A stretch of 64,000 bases of DNA from Vicugna pacos (GCF_048564905.1 NC_133007.1:22504001-22568000); one strand, 5' to 3'; shown: positions 12,030-24,830, counted from the stretch's first letter. Notes: generated by a model not told the origin, from the sequence alone. Program-made: numbers and translations.

Positions 12030-13240
12030 GAACTGCTCTCCTCCCCACTTCTTGCTAATAGTTATTTTATTGTCAGTGCCACCCTCACATCCTTGCACCA
12101 GCATCTCATCTTGTCTGCCGCTCCTCAGCACTCCACCCTGGGTGGTCTTCTCTCCTGCATGTTCTCCCTGGGTGAATCCATTCATTCCCATTTGAAGGAC
12201 CATCTGTATAGTTAGAGATACTGTATCTCTATCTCAGAACACTCTCCTGAGTTCCAGGTCCATGGATCCACTGCTTCCTGGATGTCTCCACCCTTCAACC
12301 TTAAAAATCCACAAACTCATCATCTCCTTCACACTCCAACCTGCTCCCCTTTCAGGGTTTCCTGTATTGGTAAACTCATCATCTCCTTCACACTCCAACC
12401 TGCTCCCCTTTCAGGGTTTCCTGTATTGGTCAAGGGCACTGCAGTCCACCTCGTTGCCCAAGCCAGAAATTTCAGGGTTCTCTTTGAATCCATTACCCAC
12501 CCCATCCTCCATATTTAATCCTTAACCAAGAAATGTCAGTCTTATCTCCCACAGATCTCTCAGGTCTGTCCCTTTCTCTCCATCAGCATTGCCTCCACAC
12601 CAGCCCAGTCTACTATCGCTTGTCTTTTGTGGTCCCATAATAGCTTCCTAGTGAGTATTTTTGCCAGGCTTGCACTTCTGGAGTCCCTTTCCTCCATCTG
12701 CTGGCAGAGTGAACTTCTGCAGTACGAATAAATCATGTCATGTCTTGAGGATACATACTCTTTAGTATGGGTTTTAAAGTCCATCATGTGATTGCTACCG
12801 ACTTTTCAATTCGCTCTTCTGTCTGTGTCCCATGAACTCTATATTCCAGCTCTGTTAAACTTTTCACAGTTTTTTCCAATTGTCTCTTACATACCTTTGC
12901 AAATGCTGCTTCATCTACCTGGAATATATTTTTGATGTTGCTTTTCCAGATCTTTCTCCAACCTTTTGTCCTGTTGATGCCTACTGGGCCTTCAGATCTT
13001 AAGCTTAAACTCTACTTCCTGACCCTTATATTTGGTTACAACCCACCAATGTGTGTTCCCATAGCATTCCATATTTCTCTCATCATAAAATTTGTTATAT
13101 TTTTTGTAACTACTTAATTTTTGGACACCCCTCTTAGCATCATGAAGGCAAGTTTTCTGATATCTTAATATTACTCTAGCCCCAGTGTCTAGCAGTGTTT
13201 AGCATGTAATATACCTTTACTAAGTTGATTAAATTTTACT
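12030..13240 (+). repeat. L2 LINE, sense, long decayed piece
   Basis: The order of the 3' half of L2 is followed: text around GATGTCTCCACCCTTCAACC, CCTCCACACCAGCCCAGTC, a TTTGCAAATGCTGCTTCATC stretch, CTTCAGATCTTAAGC and the CTCCACTTCCTGACC-like end. Contains the exact 59-base tandem duplication listed next. Confidence 0.65.
12313..12430. repeat. Exact 59-base tandem duplication
   Basis: 12313-12371 and 12372-12430 are identical over all 59 bases by direct reading, starting AAACTCATCATCTCC and ending CTGTATTGGT. It lies within an ancient L2, so the duplication is far younger than its host sequence. Confidence 0.97.
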
Positions 13241-13249
13241 TAACTTTGC

Positions 13250-13430
13250 TGAAGTCCAGCTATAAAAATAGGAATAGTGATACCTACCTCCCTAGGTACT
13301 ATCACTGCCCCATTAAAAACATTTGGAAATACATGCATAGGGGGTGAGAATGTCTAGTGAGTGGCAGAGGTAAAATTAGAAGCTATGCAGTCTGATTCCA
13401 GATTCTTATTCTTTACCCCCATACAGTGCT
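13250..13430 (+). repeat. MIR tail, sense
   Basis: AAAATAGGAATAGTGATACC and TACCTCCCTAGG correspond to the late MIR core; the head is missing. Confidence 0.45.
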
Positions 13431-16290
13431 GTTGCTCAAGGAGGCTGCTTTCCAGGCAGTTGTGTATGTGGTTCACCCTTTTCTTCTCCACCGCAAGTTG
13501 GGAACAGCATGTAAGAAAGAAGGGTTGCTGCTATCACGCAGCACACTGACAGCTCAGGTAGCACACTGATATCTCGAAAACAAGAACGGAGAAAGAGGCA
13601 TCACGAAAGAAAAACACCGAACTTCCAAATCAGAGGACTCTGTGAGCTCTTTCAGACAGAGGCAGAAACAGAACCTGGATGCTTCACGTCACAGGAGGGC
13701 AGCGGACACTCGGTTCAATATACTTAGCTATCAAGAAGCAGTTTCATGTGTTTGTGGATTCCTTCCACAGGCTTTGGGATTATTGTTTTATTTCTAGTAT
13801 CTGCCCTTGGTGGATGAGGCTGGACTAGAGGCTTATGCAGGTTTCCTGGCAGGAGGAGCCAGTGCCTGCCCACTGCTGGGTGAAGCTTGGTCCTGGACCT
13901 CTGGTGGATAGGGCTGTGTCTAGAGGCCTTTATGGCTTAGGAAGTCTGGTGAAGGGTGTGGCTGTGTTCCCACCCTGTATGTTGTTTGGCCTGAGGCTTC
14001 CCTACAGGGTTTTGGGTGGGGCTAGGTCTTGGTGCTAATGATCCAATCAAGGTGTCAGCTTCCAGGAAAGCTCATGTAGATGAACACTCCTGTAATGTCT
14101 GCCAGCAGCTTTTATGTCCCCTGAGTGAGCCGCAGCCGTCCCCCGTGTCCCCAGGAGACCCTCCAAATCCAGCAGGCAGGTCTGGCCCAAGTTCCTATAA
14201 AATCACTGCCCCTGTCCTTGGACCTCGTGCATGTGAGTTTCCACGCACGCTTCTCAAGGAAATGGAGTCTCCGTTTCCCCCAGTCCCGTGAGGGCTTCCA
14301 GAACAAAGCCCCCCTGGCCTTCAAAACCAGATGCCCTGGGGTCTCCTTCTCTTCCCAATGCTGGGACCCGAGCTGGGGAGCCTGACGTGGGGCTTAGAGC
14401 TCTCACTCCTGTGGAAGGGCCTCTGTGACTTAACAATTAAAGAACAGTCCTATGGTGTGCTGCTGTGTGGTTAAAAATGTGTGTGTGCGCACATGCGCAC
14501 GTGTGTGTGAATGCATACAAATATTTATGTATGCAGAAAAATCTGAAAGAATATACACCTGATGTTGTCTTGAGTTAACCGTTACGCTGGGGTAGGTATG
14601 AAAGTACAGGAAACTCTGCCTTTTTACACTGCTGTATTGACAGTGTGGATTATGGCCCTTATTTTAAATTATTTTAATTTTTGTGTGAAAGTATAGCTTA
14701 GAGATGGTTTCGAGAACTCAAAGAGGATGACAACTGAAAACAGATATTAGATTGAGTAAGAAGGTCACTAATGACGTACTCGTCAGTTTCAGTAGCATCT
14801 TGGGCTAGGAAGCCTGGTTTCAGGGAGTAAGCAAAATAGAACTTTGTCAACATGTCATTGGTAAGAGCAGCAGCTCGAATATGCGTTTTCCCTTTTCTGG
14901 TGAGCCTGTTGCAGTGAGTGACAAAAAAATGGTTAAAGAGATACTGAGCCAGGCAATCTGTAGACATATTAGGAGTAGGGGATAAGAAGAAAATACTAAG
15001 CTGAATTCAGTCAGGAAGAGGCAAAAAAATCCCTGGTATCTTTAGAGCCTGAAAACTGCTGCTTTCATCCCAGACCAGCCACGGATTTGTTATAAGTATG
15101 CTTTGGGTAAATATGAAGTTACTTTGTTTGAATAAATTATAAAGGTGTAAACAGGATGGCTAATGACCCGGGAATATGGACCAGGTCCATTGCCCAGGAA
15201 AAAAGGTGGGGAAGATGTTAGTTTATTGCCAGTGGTGCACATTTGAACTAGACTGGACAATGAAAGACTATATTAAGGCAAGATACTCTTAGAACTTGGG
15301 GAAACAAATGCAAAAAGACCAGCTCAAGACACCTGTGAGCACATGATGCAAATGTTCAAAGCAGTGTCCTTTCCACATTAGTATTTATTTTAGAAGAAAG
15401 GTGGGTAGTGTGTGGAAGAAGGGTGAAGCACTGCCACTAGGGGGAGTGATCCTTTCTCCTGCCTGAGGAACTCAGGCCTAGCCCAAACCTCAATTACCTT
15501 TAGCCAAAATAAACAAACGAGTCCTAAAGTAATTGGGATTCACCCTCTGTAAAGTACACTTTGGTGGCTAGCTGTACGTCCTAGAGTAGAGCAGATGTCT
15601 TCTGCTCACCTTGACCATTGCTCTCCACGTCAGTAGTTCTAGTATGCCGTTTACTCCATCTTGTAATGTCTCCAGGGCTGTTTTAGCATCCAGATCTGTT
15701 TTAGCATTAAGGATTAAAATTATAGATAAAGGGCAATTACCTTCTACCTCGCTTTTTAACCTGTTTCTTTTTGAAGTGCAGGAGCAATCCCAAATTGTTA
15801 CTATCAAGGAATGTATGACTGAAATGACAAACAGAGGGCTGTGACTGCCCTTGGAGGTGAGGGAGGCCCCGGTGAAAGAGACAGGAAAGTGTGGGATGTG
15901 GGAGTGAATCACACGGTGAGTCCTCTGGGATCATCTTGCATTCCTACACGAATGACAATGGGTAGTGATGGATGCCGGCATTCATTTTGAGAGGGGAGAA
16001 GAGATCACAGAGAGCATCATGGTACCAAAGAAGTGTGTGGAATGGGTGGGTCGGTCCCACCAGTGGAGACTGGCTGGGATGAGTTCTCAGCAGTTAGAAG
16101 AGGTGTCAGTGAACTGAAGAATGGTTTTGTCACTGGATGGCCACCTCCTTTTCCCCTACTGGTTGCTCCTTTGAGTCAGCCCAGCTGGAAGTGACTGCAG
16201 CTGGGCACCGTGGCAGCTGCACTTCTGTCACCCAAATCTAGGCCCTCTTTGTGGCTGAGTGCTAAGGGTGTTTCTGTCTAAGGGACACAC
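13431..16290. other. Intergenic; GC-rich old repeat-like part, no gene seen
   Basis: 13800-14440 is GC-rich and reads like an old interspersed element (repeated 'CTGGTGGATAGGGCTG'-type phrases, then TGGGGCTTAGAGCTCTCACT); I could not settle between an L1 5' region and an ERV internal part. 14698-14967 and 15568-15912 hold minus-strand open frames without recognisable family features. Confidence 0.35.
14477..14509. repeat. 33-base alternating purine-pyrimidine tract
   Basis: Perfect alternation including TGTGCGCACATGCGCACGTG. The GC-alternating centre makes this a good Z-DNA candidate. Confidence 0.9.
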
Positions 16291-16299
16291 CAGTAGATA

Positions 16300-16620
16300 A
16301 TCTCAAAAGCATAGTATGGAACAGAAAGGAACTTTCAAAATGATTGATACACTCCAGAAGGACAAAAACCCTATGGGGGAATCAGAGTACTGAAATGTGC
16401 TCATGCATCAAAGTTTTAGTCATGAAGCCAAAATTCCTACTTGAGGAAAAAGAAAAAGAAAATAGAGGGGAAAAACACAATTTGAGAGTGTAGAGTAAGT
16501 TCCACTTGCAAAGGGAAGAAATTGTGACAAAAACCATGGGTATTTAAAAATATCTAAATCTTTATAAGCAAAATCTGGGCCTAGAAACTGAATCTGTTTT
16601 TAAAAATTAAAATATGCAAG
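16300..16620. other. Non-coding segment paralogous to 34710-34970
   Basis: Shared in the same order with 34710-34970: ATGATT near the start, CATGCATCA(A/G)AG, a GAAAAAGAAAA-rich part, then AATCTTTATAAGC / GATCTTTGCAATT followed by GGGCCT. It lies 3' of the minus-strand pentraxin in both places, so it probably marks the left part of the duplicated block. Confidence 0.55.
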
Positions 16621-19600
16621 GTGGGCTAAATCTCTATAATTACATTTTGTGTTTAAAGGAGTTGTGCAGCTAAAAAAAAATAATGGTAATGTCTTTTTGA
16701 CAGACTTCCCATCCTGTCCTTTCTTTTCCTTTCCTTTCATTAAATAAAATAGGTTTAAGGGGCAGGAATGGAGGAGGTGACTTCTTAAACTGATGATTAT
16801 GTGAACTGTTTGAATAAACAGGAGAATGATGACTTTTCTTTGGGACAGAAGCCTTCTTATACCCAAAGGAAGCCACCCACCTTCTTGAGTCTGTAGAATC
16901 TGCTTGTGCTCTTTTTTGGTTTTAGAGCAGAGCAGGCAATCATGACTTATTTATAAGAGATCACTGCAATGCCAAGAAAACTGAGTGTCATTTTTTGCTG
17001 GAAGAAATCTTGGTATCTTTCAAAACTCAGTCTTACTAGGTTCTAGGTCAGCCTTGTCAGACTATTAGGTCACTTATGGTTTACTGCACTCTGGCTGAAG
17101 CACAAGATGACACATTCACATTGAGCCCCTCTGCCCTTCGAGGAGCTGCCCCTTTAAAGTCTGGTTTGGAAGAGACTCTCCGAGGAGGATGCCTGCTGTC
17201 TAGCTCTTGTCTCCTGGGTTAATTTACCAAGAGACTTGCTGTGCATTCCGTGGGTCTCTGTGATGCCAGAATCCAGAAATGAGCCAGGAGATCTCGTTAG
17301 AGGTGGATCATCCAAGGCATTCTGGGCAAGCTTTGCTCTCACGTGGCCTGGGGCTTAACTTTTTTCCTGGGGAAAAATAGCTCAGCTCAAAGATGTGTTG
17401 AATGTCACTTGGCACCGTCTTTTGTTCTTTTGAATCCATATTAGTATGTTGCCGTTGTCTAGTAACTGTCGGTGACAAGGCACTTGTATAAAAGTTGAAT
17501 GTGGTGCCCCTCAGCATCTAGAGGAAGAGTGTATCTCATTTCTGCTATTAGCAGGAGATGTACACGGGTTTGGTTAGGTAAGGATTAGGCTTGGGAGAAG
17601 GGCCTGGAAATGGAGCATGCATATTTGCATTTGTAGGACTATACCAAGAAGTTAAGGCAGATGATTTGAAGTGTTAAGTGGTAATTGTCACTCTCACCTT
17701 CCTTCCATCATAGTTGATACTTAGCACTTACACTGTGCTGGACATGTATCGAGTCGGTGCTTTGTAGGTGGCGTCACGTCTCATCATCACAAGAACCCTA
17801 TGAGGTGACACTGAGAAGCTGCTGTAGCAGCCAGAGCTCTGGATGAAATGCTTCACGTTTGCCTTTGCCTTCTCTCTCCAGACACATCCAGTGGAACTTC
17901 AGAAGGATAATCAAGAGATTACTCCTAATTCATGTGTCCATTCACCCAGGATTTCTCTTGGATTAGCCCCTTGTAGACAGTGCGCCTCAGTGCTGCTTAT
18001 CAGGAACATTAAATTAGTTTTGCTTCAGATCCTGTGGTTGTATGTGACATGATGCAGGTGCCTTTGCCACTGCCCCAGAGCATGGTGGCACCTCGACGCA
18101 TCTCCCATATTGAACTCACCAAAGAATGGCCACAGCCAGACAAAACCTAAATGGAAAATTCTGGAACACAAATGGAGTTTAGTTTATAAGTAAACCAGCT
18201 AGTTAGTCATATCAGGGTAAGGATTCAAGGTGACTCAGGTCATGTTTCAGTTTTCCTTCTGAATGTTCTTGACACCCATTCTTTCTAAACAAGACAAAGT
18301 ACCATGAATACCTAGAAAGTCTCCACATTGCTTTCCAAAGGTGACTCCACACTGGTGCTTCCTAGTAAAGATAATTTTTTTTTTATCCTCACCCCAGCTC
18401 AAGAAGGCATATTCCAAACTCAAGGAGCCCTTACTGCTTTAACCTCAGACCTCTCCACAGAGTTTCCAGTATAAAACACAGAGAAAGCTGTGAGCCTTCT
18501 CATCAGGGAAGAGTCCTTTGTAGACTTCCCTGGTAAGACCAGCTCTGGGGGCCATGTTGCTAAGTGCTCCGACCTGCTTCTTTGTGTCTGGTGCCTGCCT
18601 CTTTGTCCATCCTGGGTGAATGGACACAAGTTAGGAGAAATCTCTTGACTATCATTCTGAAGCTCTACCGGATGCTGTCTTTCTGATTTCCCTTGGCTTC
18701 ATGCTCCATTACCTGTGGGCAAAGCCTGCCTTATTTCTCATATGCAGCCACATTTTCTTTGGGGTCCTTGCTTCTCTGAGAAGGGACTTTGTATCTGTTG
18801 AGGATGCATCCTAAACTATGCTCCATGGTTTTCATAATAAAAATAACTACTAATAATAACATCTGACAATTATTTTGTAATGTTATAATTACGATGCCAA
18901 TTGCTATGCTAAGAGTTGTACTTTGAAAGAGGCAAGTGGGGACCAGATTATGGGGGAAAGGTCATGTTAAAAGGTTTAAGTTACATCCTGTGTGAGGTGA
19001 GAATCCACCGAAGAATTTTATACTGGCAATTCACACGAGCAATATACTTGATGCCTTCAGGATAGTCAGGCATTATGTGGTACCACGGGGATTTTTGAGA
19101 CTCTTGTTTGCCTTTACCCCAAATGATTCCAGACTCTTACACATTTATAGATTTTATCCCTGCTGCTGCTAGTTTTTTTTTTCCCCCATCTCATTACTTG
19201 CTATCAAGTTTGCAACTGTTGCTTACTTGTCTCATTACAGTTGTCTCCTTGGCATAACCTCAGATCTGTTTTTGGTTGATTTGTAGCTAGAAAACCAAAT
19301 AGAAGGATTTCTAGCTACTCCACACACATTTTGAGTTGTTAATAAAATGGTTCTTAGTAGCTTGTAAGTGTTGCTGCTGCCCGTTGAGTGCTCTGGCTTT
19401 GTGACATATCCTTTTACTTATTTACAGATCCCCCCCCCCCCCCATAATTTGCAACCTGACTTTTCTGGATAACAAAACATCAATTTCCGAATAAGTAGGT
19501 ATAAGAGAAAATGTTTGGGATTACAATAAGCACTGAACAAATGCAGGTGGCATAATTTTTTTTAAATTATACATATAGGCAGGAAGCTCAAAGAAGAAAG

Positions 19601-19691
19601 AGCTTCAGGTCTAGGATTTAGTATCCAGTTGCCTTGAGCAGAGCTCTTAGATGTTGGTTTCATTTTCAAGTGCTCTTGTTGGTTCAAGACC
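16621..19691. other. Intergenic stretch, nothing firm
   Basis: 17690-17830 is an antisense MIR-like piece (GTCTCATCATCACAAGAACCC). 19430-19443 is a run of 14 C. 19460-19680 matches the 3' flank of the pentraxin at 44285 (43990-44160), with ACTGAACAAAT shared. No gene seen. Confidence 0.4.
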
Positions 19692-20468
19692 TCAGCCCCA
19701 CACCAGGGGCTTGATGACAACATATCCTTTCACTTCATAGTTCAGAGCCCACCAGTCCAGAAAAGTGGGATTGAGGGGGGAGCCCTGAAACACAGACAGG
19801 ATCTCGTCTGGAGACATCACAGAGTCCCGCAGGTACAAATCCCCAGGCTCTCCCACAGAGGACTGGCTCTTATCAAACCCTCCTCCACAGGCATCCTGCT
19901 CTTGTCCTAGGACAATCTTGGAGTGAGCTCCCACAAAATAACCTTGTCTCAGGCCCTTTTTTCACCAGTGGCTTCCCATTGACCCAAAATTGGATGATGC
20001 CTGAGGAAGACACCCAGCTGTTACAGATGTGCGCTGAGCTGGGGAGCTCTTCGATAACTCTGGTGGTAGCTTGGGTTCTTCTAATGTATAGAGTGTACTC
20101 TCCAATTCTTTCTTAAAAAATTAGTATCTCATCATCCTTGCCCTGGATGCTGTAGGAGAAGAGGCTGTAGCCACAGGAGAGGTCACTATAGGCTTGAAAA
20201 CACAAGGTAAAGTTCTGCAGAGGTTTCTCCAGCTTTATGAGCTGGTTCACAGCGGTCACTGGAAGATTCTCCAGGGAGCACAAACATCTTCCCATTGAGG
20301 TCTGTGGATAGGGAGAGAAATACAGTGACTTTCATAAATGTGGGGGAAAGAATCACGTTCAATCTCTTATCTCACTTTCCTTGACTGTCCCCTGACCACC
20401 CTACCTGTCTGAGCAAAGGCTTCTGGGAGACTGGTGAGGACAGAGACCCCAAGCAGCAGTTTGTTCAT
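19692..20468 (-). pseudogene. APCS: Serum amyloid P (pentraxin) pseudogene, two exons
   Basis: Minus-strand short pentraxin. Exon 1 (20468-20405, 64 bases) encodes an intact SAP-like signal peptide, MNKLLLGVSVLTSLPEAFAQT, followed by a GT donor. The intron is about 103 bases. Exon 2 runs 20301-19692. Kept features: LQNFTLCF with the N-glycosylation site known in human SAP, HIC.SW.S.SG (pentraxin signature), LGQEQD (calcium-site residues), LDWWALNYEV and the end KPLVWG-stop. At least three lesions are visible: a one-base frame change near 20250-20254, an in-frame TAA at 20113-20115 in place of a Lys codon, and a one-base gain in the A/G run near 19954-19962. Length and splice layout fit human APCS. 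With these lesions it cannot make SAP; one lies in a homopolymer and deserves a read-level check. A TATA box remains upstream. Confidence 0.92.
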
Positions 20469-20586
20469 GTTCTTGGCCTAGGGCTGTTTTAGCAGCAGCA
20501 GTGACCAGGATGATAGTACAGATAGCACAGTGGTTGCTCACCCTAGCTTCTGAGATTCACATTCTCAGACCTCAGGCTGTTCAGGG

Positions 20587-20592
20587 TTTATA
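20587..20592 (-). promoter_or_regulatory. TATA box upstream of the SAP-type pseudogene
   Basis: TATAAA read on the minus strand, about 120 bases before the exon 1 ATG at 20468. Spacing fits a short pentraxin 5' UTR. This suggests the promoter has not yet decayed; whether it is active is unknown. Confidence 0.5.
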
Positions 20593-20599
20593 TGCACCT

Positions 20600-22160
20600 C
20601 TGGGTGGGGATGGGGGATGGAGAGCACCAATAATGTGTCAGTGATTGTCCAGGCCTGTCCCCAGGTGCCACCGATCAGAGCTGCTGGTGGGGAAGGGTGG
20701 GCCAGAAAATCAATGGGAGTTATTTATTAGATACAGGGGACTGCCAGAGCGCCAACCCCTGATGGCCCAGATTCTGGTGCGGGGGAAAGAATGGGATGGA
20801 CCTGCGGTGTTAGGGATGAGACGAGAGGCCATGCCAGGCCATGCTGGCCACCTCAGGAGGGTGGAACTCCAATCTCCAGAGGTCCCTCTGTCTGATGCTC
20901 TGTGCTCTGCTGGGAGCTCCTGAGCTATGTGGCTGGTGGTGGGGAGTCTTTCTGAGCTTAGGCCTCTCGTGGGCTGTGGGCGCAAGGCCTTTTCTTCCTT
21001 TTAATCATTCTGTGAAGTGGTCTGTTGTTTCTGGAACGTTCTGGGTTTCTGGTTTCTGCTGAAGAACCTGAAAAGTCCCTTCAGTAATTAATTTTGATTA
21101 ATTCAGTATTGAGTAATAGGTCCTTGCCCTTGCTGAGGGGAGTGAGATAGTAGAGGATGTACTTTCTGTCTCCCTGAAGTTGAGCGTGTTCAGCTACTAT
21201 TACTCAGCTCTTTTCCTTTTGACTACCATGGTGTTTCCTTATGCCAGATTTTCCCCATTCCTCATTACGACTTCTTTTCCTGGTAACCTCACAATCTGCA
21301 GAGATGTTAGCATCTTACTTGGCTTTCCTCTCCTCTTTGTGTCCGTAGACATTGAGGGTTCCTTTACATTAATCTTTGGTGATGACCTGATTAATGCGTG
21401 ACACTCACGTTGATTCACTAATTCCCAGGCACTACAGTAGGTGCTGGGGATTCAGTGGTGACTTACCCGGGCACAACCCCAGTGACCTCCATCTCCATTC
21501 CCTCTGCTAGTACTTAAAATGTCACACTATTAGCCACCACTCAAACCTGCTCAGCCCCTAAGGTATCTAACTGAAGCCCTTCTTTCCAGCTACATTATTT
21601 TCCTTCTTTCCTATCCCTAGATTGTATGGAATCTTCATTCTCATCCTTCCGTCCAGCCTTTTGTTCATTGCCTCTTCTCTCAGCTCATGCCAGACCTTCT
21701 GATCAGCCTTTTCATCAACATGAGAACTGCCGCCAAGAATTCCTTTTCCCTGCCATTGTTCAAAGTATCCTTCTAACACTCAGCTCTGGGTAGTTCCCGT
21801 TCTCTAATTTTTTCTAATCTAAATCCCAGGTGGTAAAACCTTATATGGGGAAGGGAGGTTGGGGCCTCCTTCTGTTCTTGAGGTTCCCATCTCTGGAATA
21901 TGTTTCCATATTGGCCTTGGAAGAGAACAGCCCGAGCTTCAGCAGTGGTCAAAAAGGAAACTGAGGATTCTTTCTGTTGTAGAAAGGAGAATTCTGATGT
22001 TAGAATATAGGAAAATGAATGTGGGGTCTTTTGAAGTGGTTGGAGCTCTGAAGGTGAACCAATCCCCATGGTTGCTGAGAGGCTCCTGGGTGCCCCCCGG
22101 CCAGTGGGAGTTCGGGTGAGAGGCAGTCGTTCCTGTCTGGGTGGCTTGGGAAGGGTTGAG
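20600..22160. other. Intergenic stretch, nothing firm
   Basis: 21410-21480 resembles an L2 end (CAGGCACTACAGTAGGTGCTG). The overlapping minus-strand frames at 21773-22319 read as low-complexity Pro/Ser-rich text with no known domain. No gene seen. Confidence 0.4.
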
Positions 22161-22167
22161 GGTAGGA

Positions 22168-22213
22168 GAGGAAAGATGGCATGTGTTGGAGAGGAAGGAT
22201 GGCATGTGTTGGG
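22168..22213. repeat. 23-base tandem pair
   Basis: GAGGAAAGATGGCATGTGTTGG followed by a second copy differing at two positions (22191-22213). Confidence 0.9.
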
Positions 22214-22639
22214 TAGAAGTGGGGCCACCAGTGTGCCTCAAGTAGTGTTGTGCTGGTAACATCAGCTGGCACGCGGTAGAGATGGCCTTCAGAGAGGATG
22301 GGAGGAGAGTACACAGCATAAACTCAAATCAGGAAAAGGCAGAGATGTGAGACCTTACTGAAGGTTACCCGATGGATTAAAGAATACTTGAAAGGTACCT
22401 TCTAAGGCCTGAGGTATTTATGGAAGACATACAGTCACAGTACCCAGTGGGACTGGGTAGAAAGAGACTGAAGGAGAAAAAACACAGTGTAGGAAAAGAG
22501 AAGAGGATTTTGCTGCTAATGAAGAATTATTTGCCATGTATTCTGTTGGCCGTAAGGGAACTTAAGAGCATTTATTTGTAATAGATGGAAAGAGGCAAGG
22601 GAGACATCAGGAGTAACTGATTATCACCCTGATATGTGA

Positions 22640-23420
22640 TTGTATAAAATCAAAGGCACCGAATCTTAGACTGATGGCAGGGTCTTATGGTAAAAGAGAA
22701 AAGGACAAATCTGAGATTTAGAAAATAAAGATACATAGAATAGGGAACCACATTAGATTTTATTCCAGATTTCTGATTGTATATGATTTGGAAAAATATG
22801 GTGCTTTTAGTGCAGATAAAGCAATTGAGAGGAAGTTCATTTGGAAGAGGTAGAGGGCAGATAAGTTTGGTTCCAAAAATGTTACATTTGAAATGATAGT
22901 ATGACCTACATATAAAAAAGGCTGGTAGAGAATTTGAAACATGTGAGTGCCACTTGGGATTAGAAATATAGATTTCAGAGGAATCAACATATAAATGGTG
23001 ATGAAACAAAAATTATCTCTTTCAGTGGAAGGGGCAAGAGAGAAAAGGTCAGGGAACCACGTACTAATTTGAGGGAGCAACTCGTGTTTGTGGGATTGGA
23101 AGCAAGGAAGGAGTTCAGAGAGATTTAAAAAGAGTGTCTGGCAGAGAGAAGGTTGGTGTCAAGGAAACTAAGTTAGCGTTAAGTTTCCAGAAGGCAGTGT
23201 CCAGTGGTATTAAATGCTTTAGAGACATGTAAGTAGAAGGGATGCTGGATTTAGCAATAAAAACTTCATCAGTGACCTTTGAAAGAGCAATTCCCTTAAA
23301 GTGAGCATGGCAGAAGCCAGGTTGCAGGGGTTGATGAAGGCAGAAAAAGGGAGTGTTCCCTTCCTTAGGAACCTGTTTCCTCAGGTTCAGTAATTCTGAC
23401 AAGGAACAAAAGGAAAGAAG
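22640..23420 (+). repeat. Unclassified old repeat, copy 1
   Basis: Same element and orientation as 51320-51870. Shared landmarks: GTGTCAAGGAAACTAAG / GTGTCATGGAAACCAAGG, then CAGTGACCTTTGAAAGAG / GTGACATTTGAGAGAAGAG. I recognise the text as a widespread mammalian repeat but cannot name the family. Its GAAGCC landmark (23313) lies 1103 bases before the OR pseudogene start. Confidence 0.6.
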
Positions 23421-24814
23421 CAAGATTTCTGCAGGGGACTCAGGATGCAATGTGTATTTCCCGTACAGATTATGGATTGTCTGTTTTTGACAGAGAGACT
23501 ATTGTGTCTCTGCTTCCCACCCCATAACATTTCACCTAGTGACAGAGAAAAATCAGTGTTCACCTGAGATTATGACTGACCTTTCCACCAAAGTAGCTGT
23601 TTCAGACTCTAAATGCCAGACTCCAGACTGCTGACAGACTCCTACCTCCCCCTCCAAATTCTGACAGTCACAAAGTGGCCTCTCCCTTTCCAGATCCTGT
23701 GGATACTCAGGAGTCTTCTCTTCGGTCTCGGTTCTCTTGTTCCTAATTTCAGGGTTCATTTATAAAAGAAATCCCCTGGTAAATTTGCCATCTTCTACTT
23801 TTGGGTTCAGTCCTCTATCTAGACCATGCTACCTCAAAGAAACCTCGCTTCTGAACTCAGAATTCAGCTGTAACGCCTCTGTAGAATGGCACAGTATCTA
23901 TTTCGCAGTCTTTATCCTTCCCTACATCCCTAAATTAGCACTTGTTTATTTTGAATCACCCATCTTCATAATATTTATAAAATTTACCTTAATTGCTAAA
24001 TGGACTTTTATGCATTAAATTTTTTTTTAATTCCTTGGAACCCACTGGCTACAACCATCTCCTTGCTGTTCATAGTCCCTTTGTGAGAATAGCTTCTGGC
24101 GGAGGAGCTGTGAACAGAAGAAAAAATACAATGGCAGGGACTCAGTGTAAGTCTGTGTCTTGAGAATGTTGAGACAGTCCCTTCTCTCCGTATAGGAAGA
24201 TATCAGTCTGTAGTGACAGAGAATACTTATGCATTAAAGAAACAGGTGCAGATTTCTCACTTGTGTGGCTGGCAGAGGTCTTAGCTAGAGCTATCTTGTT
24301 TCACTCTTGTCATCTTGTCTTTCCATATGCCCTGTTTCTGTGTGACCTAGAGCCCATGTCGGAACAAGTGACTTCCCATGTTCACCCATTTAATTCACAT
24401 CCTTAAAACTGCAGAATGCAGAGAAAGAACCTCACAAAAGCTGATGGAGTTCACCTTGCCAGGTGTCTTCAGCTTTGTGAGTGCCTCATGCATCTCTTAA
24501 CTGCATCAGGGAATGCCACAACTGTGGCTTGACCCACGTTGTCTGTGTCCTTCCTGAGCACACAGGCTCCTTCACTGATTGTGTACACTGATCCTCGTTC
24601 CACAATACTCTCCAGCCTCCTGTCTCAGAACAGTATTCCTGTTCTTTGTCATCTTGACCACCAGCAACTGATATGTGGTCATGTGAAAATCCCTGAGGTG
24701 TAGAGCCTGTGAACAGGGTGTGTGCCCAGTTGGTGTGTGAGGCTTTTAGTGTTAGCCTGGGCATGGCAGTTGTCTAGATGTCATCCAGGTTCAATTTATA
24801 CTTCTCGGACACTG

Positions 24815-24830
24815 GTGGCCCATTTCTTTT
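24815..24830. repeat. Target-site duplication of the L1, left copy
   Basis: Sixteen bases identical to 25663-25678, which lies directly at the 5' end of the L1. Removing the L1 and one copy restores the OR-like sequence across the site. Confidence 0.93.

Noticed and set aside
13830-14440. CpG island or promoter
   Set aside because: GC-rich, but CpG is not enriched enough by eye and the text looks like an old repeat.
15568-15912. 114-codon minus-strand frame with a helical-looking stretch (ETLQDGVNGILELL)
   Set aside because: A plus-strand frame overlaps it, no family fits, and no splice or promoter context supports it. Kept only as a note.
21773-22319. Overlapping minus-strand frames of 104-151 codons
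   Set aside because: Three frames are open at once and read as Pro/Ser/His-rich text without a domain; a sign of compositional bias, not coding.
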